Positions 59,212-64,000 of a stretch of DNA of 64,000 bases are shown here, one piece after another. This DNA comes from Sinorhizobium sp. B11. GTDB lineage: Bacteria; Pseudomonadota; Alphaproteobacteria; Rhizobiales; Rhizobiaceae. The stretch covers positions 62,001 through 126,000 of the forward strand of contig CP091035.1 of the NCBI GenBank assembly GCA_039725955.1, written 5' to 3'. Under the pieces are notes generated by a model. It did not search any database, was not told the DNA's origin, and saw only the letters and a program-made list of their open reading frames with translations. The translations under genes and the position numbers were made by a program. The stretch's first letter is position 1. Every line of letters begins with the position of its first letter.

Positions 59212-60256
59212 CAGTCAGGGTCACGCATAGCCCGTCCGGCAACCACTCGCGCTCGATCTCCGCTGCCAGGCTGCGTGCCACTGTTTGCTCCAGCCGGGTG
59301 CCGAAGCCGACGTGGCTGGAAGCCGGCGACTGACCCGGCCCATTCTTTTCCAGCCAACGAAGCTTTAATGTTTCGCCAGTGACTTCGACTTCAATCTCCA
59401 GCCGGCCGTCAGGGACCGACAGAGCCCCGTATTTTGCTGCATTGGAGGCAAGCTCGTGGAAAAGAAGGGCGAAGTTGGTGACGTCCTTAGCGGCAATCTC
59501 GAAGTCGCTGCCTTTCAGCGCCCAATGCCCCTCCCCCACCTCGGAAAACGGCTCGAGGATAGTGGACAGCAACTGGAAAAGCGTCATTGCCCGCTCTTGG
59601 AAGGCATTATTTCCCGTAAAGCTTGGAAGCGTCATCTCGTGAGCACGAGAAAGCGATACCAGCCTGTTCCGCATGTCGGCGGCGAGCGCCGCCGCAGACG
59701 TGGCGTTGCGAGCCGCGACCGTAATGATGCTGCTCGTGATCGCAAACAGGTTCTTGACCCTGTGATGCATCTCGCGAAGCAGCAGATCCTGGTGCTGCGC
59801 CGCCCGTCGCCGTTCGGAAATGTCCCGGGCGATCTTCGAGGCGCCAATGATCTTGCCCTCACGGTTCCTGATCGGTGAGATCGTCAGCGAGATGTCGATC
59901 ATTGAACCGTCCTTATGACGCCGAACGGTCTCGAAATGCTCAATCCGCTCGCCGGCGCGGATGCGTTGGAGGATCCCTGGTTCCTCATCAAGCCGGTCAT
60001 CCGGGATCAGCATCGTCACGGGTTGTCCAACCGCCTCGGACGCAGGGTAGCCGAACAGTCTTTCGGCAGCCTTGTTCCATGTCGTGATAATGCCTGTCAG
60101 GCTCTTGCTGATAATCGCATCCTCGGAAGATTCGACGATGGCGGCCAGGAAAGCTGCCGCATCATGACCGGGGCGCGCATTCCTTACGCTTTCCTCAAGC
60201 TCCAGGAAGCGTCCTTCAAAGTCTGGATGATGGGATTGGTCGTCGAGAGCTGGCAT
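59189..60256 (-). CDS. PAS-domain HWE histidine kinase
   Basis: 355 aa. PAS/PAC domain at 40-165 (AIVESSEDAIISKSLTGIIT...GASKIARDISERRR), HWE dimerisation/phosphoacceptor region with His in LLREMHHRVKNLFAITSSII, and an ATP domain with N-box HELASNAAKYGALS and a G-box HVGFGTRLEQ. HWE kinases in rhizobia often feed the general stress response or light/redox sensing. It has the full domain set that the chimera at 45835 lacks. The KaiC-like gene starts 94 bases away in the other direction. Confidence 0.92.
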   Translation of the reverse strand: MPALDDQSHHPDFEGRFLELEESVRNARPGHDAAAFLAAIVESSEDAIISKSLTGIITTWNKAAERLFGYPASEAVGQPVTMLIPDDRLDEEPGILQRIRAGERIEHFETVRRHKDGSMIDISLTISPIRNREGKIIGASKIARDISERRRAAQHQDLLLREMHHRVKNLFAITSSIITVAARNATSAAALAADMRNRLVSLSRAHEMTLPSFTGNNAFQERAMTLFQLLSTILEPFSEVGEGHWALKGSDFEIAAKDVTNFALLFHELASNAAKYGALSVPDGRLEIEVEVTGETLKLRWLEKNGPGQSPASSHVGFGTRLEQTVARSLAAEIEREWLPDGLCVTLTVRFEQQP

Positions 60257-60349
60257 CCAGTCATTGCCTCATAGCCATGGTTTCGAGTTACGAAACAGAG
60301 AAACTTTAGCGTCTTATAACAATGATGGTAGCCCTGAGGCGATAACCAG

Positions 60350-61855
60350 TTGCAAAATTACGTGACGATCCTACGGTGCGCCTTCCACCAAGACAGGGCA
60401 GTCGCTTTGACACATACGCTTCCACGACTAACGACCGGAATTACGGGCCTGGACACCATCCTCGGAGGAGGACTGGTGGAAGGTGCTTCTTACATCGTTC
60501 AAGGCCATCCGGGCGCCGGCAAGACGATCTTTGCCAACCAGATGGCCTTCGCCAGCGTCACCAACGGCCGTAAAGTCCTTTACGTCACCCTTCTGGCCGA
60601 GACCCACGATCGCCTTTTCCAGGCGCTCGGCACGCTCGATTTTTTCGATCGCGCGTGCCTCGGGTCGAGTATTTCCTATGTCAGTGTCTTCCAGACCTTG
60701 CGCGAAGAGGGCTTGCCGGCTGTCGTCAAGCTCATCAGGCAGGAGATCAACCGCCAGGGCGCGACCCTTCTTGTTTTCGACGGGCTCCTGAACGCACGAG
60801 ACCGAGCCGAGACCGACATTGACGTCAAGACATTCATTGCAGAGGTGCAAAGCCAGGCGGCCTTTGTCGGCTGTTCCGTCTTGTTTTTGACAAGCACCAG
60901 GGTCGCCGAAGACAGTCCAGAGCATACGATGGTCGACGGCGTCATCGACCTGCATAACGAGCTGGTCGGGGTCCGTTCGGTACGACGCCTGCAAATCCGC
61001 AAGTCGAGAGGCACTGCTGCGCTTGGTGGTCACCACCAATTCGAAATCACGTCGGCGGGCATCGTCGTCTATCCGCGGATCGAAGCGGTTCTGGCAACGA
61101 GCAGTGTCGTCGATGAAGGCTCTTCCGATCTCATCGCATCGGGAACGGAAGGGTTGGACGCTGTGATGGGCGGGGGACTACAGGATAGTTCGGTGACCCT
61201 TGTCTTTGGCCCCTCCGGCTGCGGCAAGACTTCGCTGGGCGTCAATTTTCTGGCACGGGCCAGCCAAAGCGAGCCGGCCCTGCATTTCGGGTTCTATGAA
61301 ACGCCTGCGAGGTTGATGAGCAAGGCTCGCGCGCTCGGCGTCGATCTCGACGGTCCCGCAAGCTCGGGAGCGCTCAAAATCATCTGGAGCCCGATGACAG
61401 AAAACCTGCTCGACAAACTCGGCCATCGGCTCCTCGACGAGGTGCGTGTGCAAGGTACAAAGCGCCTGCTCATCGATGGATTGGGTGGCTTCGAGCGAGC
61501 TGCCGTTCACCCGCCCCGGCTCGTCGAATTTTTTGCCGCGCTTACAAACGAACTGCGTGCGCAGGGCGTTACGACAATTGCGACATGGGAACTGCGTGAC
61601 CTTTTCGGGCCGACGGTGACGGCTCCAGGGTCCGAAATCTCCAGCCTACTGGATAATCTCGTGATGCTGCGCCATGTAGAGATCAGTTCGCGCTTCAAGC
61701 GCACCATTTCGGTGCTCAAGGTAAGGGACAGAGCCTACGAGCCGGCCATCCATGAGGTGGGGTTCGGCTCGAACGGGATGCTCATCCAGCGGCCGCTGGA
61801 GCCAGTTTCCGGCGCGGCGACGGGAGTGGCAGCCCCGGTCGAACGAGAGCATTAG
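60350..61855 (+). CDS. KaiC-like double RecA-type ATPase
   Basis: 501 aa from TTG 60350, or 482 aa from TTG 60407 (MTHTLPRLTTGITGLDTILG), which is closer to usual family starts. Two RecA/KaiC domains: Walker A GHPGAGKT (52-59) and GPSGCGKT (287-294), with the GLDTILGGG and GLDAVMGGG lead-ins and Walker B-like LLVFDGLLN and LLIDGLGGFE. Outside cyanobacteria such proteins work with two-component partners in stress signalling. A response regulator follows 19 bases later, so the two form an operon. Confidence 0.88.
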   Translation: MQNYVTILRCAFHQDRAVALTHTLPRLTTGITGLDTILGGGLVEGASYIVQGHPGAGKTIFANQMAFASVTNGRKVLYVTLLAETHDRLFQALGTLDFFDRACLGSSISYVSVFQTLREEGLPAVVKLIRQEINRQGATLLVFDGLLNARDRAETDIDVKTFIAEVQSQAAFVGCSVLFLTSTRVAEDSPEHTMVDGVIDLHNELVGVRSVRRLQIRKSRGTAALGGHHQFEITSAGIVVYPRIEAVLATSSVVDEGSSDLIASGTEGLDAVMGGGLQDSSVTLVFGPSGCGKTSLGVNFLARASQSEPALHFGFYETPARLMSKARALGVDLDGPASSGALKIIWSPMTENLLDKLGHRLLDEVRVQGTKRLLIDGLGGFERAAVHPPRLVEFFAALTNELRAQGVTTIATWELRDLFGPTVTAPGSEISSLLDNLVMLRHVEISSRFKRTISVLKVRDRAYEPAIHEVGFGSNGMLIQRPLEPVSGAATGVAAPVEREH

Positions 61856-61873
61856 AAGGGAAGCATAGACGGC

Positions 61874-62230
61874 ATGCCACTCATCGTGATCGCAGAGGAC
61901 GAATACCTCATCGCCGAAGTTCTGGTCATGATGCTGGAAGACGCCGGGTATGAGGTCGCGTCGGCTCCGCACGGCAAGGCCGCGCTGGCGCTTGTGCGGG
62001 AAAGGAGCCCTTCCCTTGTTGTGACGGACTTCATGATGCCACTGATGACGGGGCTCGAACTGGCGCAGACGATGAGATCGGACAAAGATCTCGCACGTAT
62101 TCCTATCGTCCTTGTGAGCGGGGCTCAGGGTAGCATAGGTCGAGCTCATCCCGATGTCTTCGACGCCGTACTGGACAAACCGTACAACGAAAAAAAGCTG
62201 ATTGAGACGGTCTCTCGCCTGATCCAATAG
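61874..62230 (+). CDS. Single-domain response regulator (CheY-like)
   Basis: 118 aa: acidic pocket EDE (IVIAEDEYLIAEV), phosphorylation Asp in LVVTDFMMPLMTG, Thr/Ser in IVLVSGAQG and Lys in VLDKPYNEKKL. There is no output domain, so it acts by protein binding. It is cotranscribed with the KaiC-like ATPase and lies near two histidine kinases, either of which could phosphorylate it. Confidence 0.92.
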   Translation: MPLIVIAEDEYLIAEVLVMMLEDAGYEVASAPHGKAALALVRERSPSLVVTDFMMPLMTGLELAQTMRSDKDLARIPIVLVSGAQGSIGRAHPDVFDAVLDKPYNEKKLIETVSRLIQ

Positions 62231-62489
62231 TTGTAGGGTTTGCGGGCGGTAAGAACCGCTCCTGATATTGGCCCTCCCTGAGCTCGTCAGGCTTCCGCGG
62301 TCGCAGCCAGCGATTGTCCATCCGGTGCAGGCGAAGGGACCCTGGATAGCTGGCCGAGGGCCCCGCAGCGGGCTTGACCATAAGCCTGCTTTTCCTACGC
62401 GCTTGCTGCAGTCGCCAGCGGTTTTTTAAAGTCAAAGACCACGTCTTTGGCGATTGATCTAAAACTGAACCTGCGTCCGGCTTGACCAG

Positions 62490-64000
62490 CTAATCGACCC
62501 GGCAATGACCCCGAGCCTTTGCAATCTTCTCCTGCAATTGCTCTTGTGAAAACGGCTTTGCAAGGCGCTCGACGGCTGGGCAGAGCCCTTCGGGTAGTTC
62601 GGCATAACCAGTGGCCAGAAGGAGCGCGATGTCGGGATACTTCTGCGAAACTGTCTCCACCAGTTCCGCCCCCGTCATATGCGGCATTGCATGATCCGTG
62701 ATCAGGATATCTGGAAGCTGACCATTTTCGAGCAGCTTCAGGGCCTCTTCGGCCGACTGCGCCTGGAGTGCGAAATGACCGATATCCTCGAGCATCAGCA
62801 CTGTGTTTACCAACACCAGTGCATCATCGTCCACGACCATGACCGTGAGTGGCTCGACGGCCTGAGAAGCGTCCACGCCTGGAGCCGGCTTTTTTATCTC
62901 CTCTACGGCAGCTTTCGAGGAAACAGGCATCCACAGTTCGGCGGTGGTGCCCTCGCCCTTGCGTGACTTCAGGATGAAGGCCCCACCCGATTGCGCCAGA
63001 AACCCGTGAACCATCGGCAGCCCCAGACCTGTACCCTTGCCGATGCCCTTCGTCGTGAAGAACGGGGTCATTGCCTGATCGAGTGTCCTGGCGTCCATCC
63101 CCTCGCCTTCGTCCGCCACCGTGAGACAGACGTATTCGCCGGCGGGCAAGCCACGGATCTCTCCTTCCTTGACGGCGCGGCGGCGAGCCTTGATCGTGAT
63201 GGTACCGCCCTGCGGCATGGCATCGCGAGCATTGACGACGAGGTTGAGCAGCGCCGTCGCCAGATGGTTGGGATCCGACGTCACGAGTGGCAGGCTCAGC
63301 GGAAAGGTTGTAGCAACCTCGATCGAGCCGCCGATCGTCCTCTGAAGCAGATCGGCCATGCCCTTGACCAGGTCCTGGACGTCGACCGGCTCCAGCTTGA
63401 GCTCCTGCTTGCGCGAGAAGGCGAGAAGCCGCTGTGTCAGGGAGGCGCCGCGCTTGGCTCCCAATATCGCGTTGTCGATCAGCTGAACGACATCCTTGCC
63501 GTCCAGCGCGCGGCGGCGTGCAATCTCAAGGCTTCCGAGGATCGCCATGAGCAGGTTGTTGAAGTCATGGGCGATGCCGCCCGTCAATTGGCCGACTGCC
63601 TCCATCTTTTGTGCCTGGAAAAGTTCTTGCTGCGCCCGCTCAAGCGCCTCCTGCGCCTGTCGCTTCTCGGTGATGTCGCGGGTCACTTTCGCAAAACCGA
63701 TCAGCCTGCCGTCGTCCCCGCGGATTGCGTCGATGATCACGTTGGCCCAGAACCGGCTGCCGTCCTTGCGAAGCCGCCAGCCCTCGCGCTCGAAACGGCC
63801 TTCGCGGACCGCAGTTTCCAGAGCCGTTCGAGGCAGGTCCGCCGCCTTGTCTTCGTCGGTGTAGAATTTCGAAAAATGCTGACCGATGATTTCATCGGGA
63901 TCATAGCCTTTGATGCGTTGCGCCCCGACGTTCCAGCTCGATACCTTGCCTTGCGGGTCGAGCATATAGATGGCGTAGTCGGTGACACCCTGGACGAGAA
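62490..64000 (-). CDS. Hybrid histidine kinase (PAS-HisKA-HATPase-REC), N-terminus beyond window
   Basis: About 503 codons in the window; the frame is open to base 64000 (LVQGVTDYAIYMLDPQGKVS reads across an internal ATG at 63965). Order: PAS (YAIYMLDPQGKVSSWNVGAQ...FAKVTRDITEKR), HisKA with His in TGGIAHDFNNLLMAILGSLE, HATPase with N-box LLNLVVNARDAMP and G-box GKGTGLGLPMVHGF, then a REC domain with Asp in PDILITDHAMPHMTG. This is a phosphorelay sensor of the kind with a blue-light or redox PAS; the PAS lacks a visible NCRFLQ motif, so light sensing is not indicated. Confidence 0.9.
   Translation of the reverse strand, partial: LVQGVTDYAIYMLDPQGKVSSWNVGAQRIKGYDPDEIIGQHFSKFYTDEDKAADLPRTALETAVREGRFEREGWRLRKDGSRFWANVIIDAIRGDDGRLIGFAKVTRDITEKRQAQEALERAQQELFQAQKMEAVGQLTGGIAHDFNNLLMAILGSLEIARRRALDGKDVVQLIDNAILGAKRGASLTQRLLAFSRKQELKLEPVDVQDLVKGMADLLQRTIGGSIEVATTFPLSLPLVTSDPNHLATALLNLVVNARDAMPQGGTITIKARRRAVKEGEIRGLPAGEYVCLTVADEGEGMDARTLDQAMTPFFTTKGIGKGTGLGLPMVHGFLAQSGGAFILKSRKGEGTTAELWMPVSSKAAVEEIKKPAPGVDASQAVEPLTVMVVDDDALVLVNTVLMLEDIGHFALQAQSAEEALKLLENGQLPDILITDHAMPHMTGAELVETVSQKYPDIALLLATGYAELPEGLCPAVERLAKPFSQEQLQEKIAKARGHCRVD

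Overview
The window reads as an alphaproteobacterium of the Rhizobium/Agrobacterium group, probably an accessory replicon (plasmid or chromid) or a very plastic chromosomal region. Signs are SyrB-like proteins, a DUF1612/RHE_PE00001-type protein, DUF1488, HWE histidine kinases, many GTG/TTG starts, GC-rich coding sequence and a high density of toxin-antitoxin (TA) modules and broken genes. No rRNA, tRNA, CRISPR array or complete insertion sequence was seen. All family assignments come from reading translated sequence; no database search was possible.

Layout. 0-7 kb: LysR regulator (cut by the left edge), a small SRPBCC-like protein and a quinone oxidoreductase with a 27-bp tandem duplication, two SyrB-like proteins, an SDR oxidoreductase with a divergent frameshifted AraC regulator, and small proteins including DUF1488. 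7.4-12 kb: a mannose operon (phosphomannose isomerase, a two-domain GT4 glycosyltransferase, a GH130 phosphorylase). 12.2-18 kb ('block A', + strand): DUF4167-like peptide, fatty-acid desaturase, decayed PHB depolymerase, cold-shock protein, small proteins, a decayed transglutaminase. 18-22.5 kb: a complete His-Xaa-Ser (Hxs) peptide-maturation locus: HxsD-like, radical SAM HxsB and HxsC, substrate HxsA with six HxS repeats, flanked by a secreted peptidoglycan-binding protein and a small secreted peptide. 22.5-38.4 kb: a defence island with an HNH nuclease, a very large tyrosine recombinase, a Schlafen/AlbA-type ATPase, an AbiE operon carrying a coupled third gene of unknown function, an unknown protein plus XRE-ImmA/IrrE protease, a Gabija (GajA-GajB) pair, and a CxxC/HNH-like protein. 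38.4-42 kb: DUF1612 protein, VapBC with a broken toxin, DUF7673, tyrosine integrase. 42-47 kb ('block B', - strand): an inverted, mostly colinear paralogue of block A (SSNGD-motif protein, cold-shock protein with the same leader, transglutaminase, PHB depolymerase), ending in a chimeric ORF that joins a truncated HWE kinase to a truncated desaturase. 47-51.5 kb: a TA cluster, part intact and part decayed. 51.6-57.4 kb: zinc alcohol dehydrogenase, Tat-type SDR, alpha/beta hydrolase, FMN reductase, Na+/H+ antiporter. 58-64 kb: SMP-30 pseudogene, HWE kinase, KaiC-like double ATPase, response regulator and a hybrid histidine kinase cut by the right edge.

The most notable systems are the Hxs locus (family described in silico; I know of no chemistry assigned to it), the AbiE-plus-unknown three-gene operon, the hypothetical/ImmA pair with an intergenic hairpin, the manA-GT4-GH130 operon, and the inverted A/B block with its kinase-desaturase chimera.
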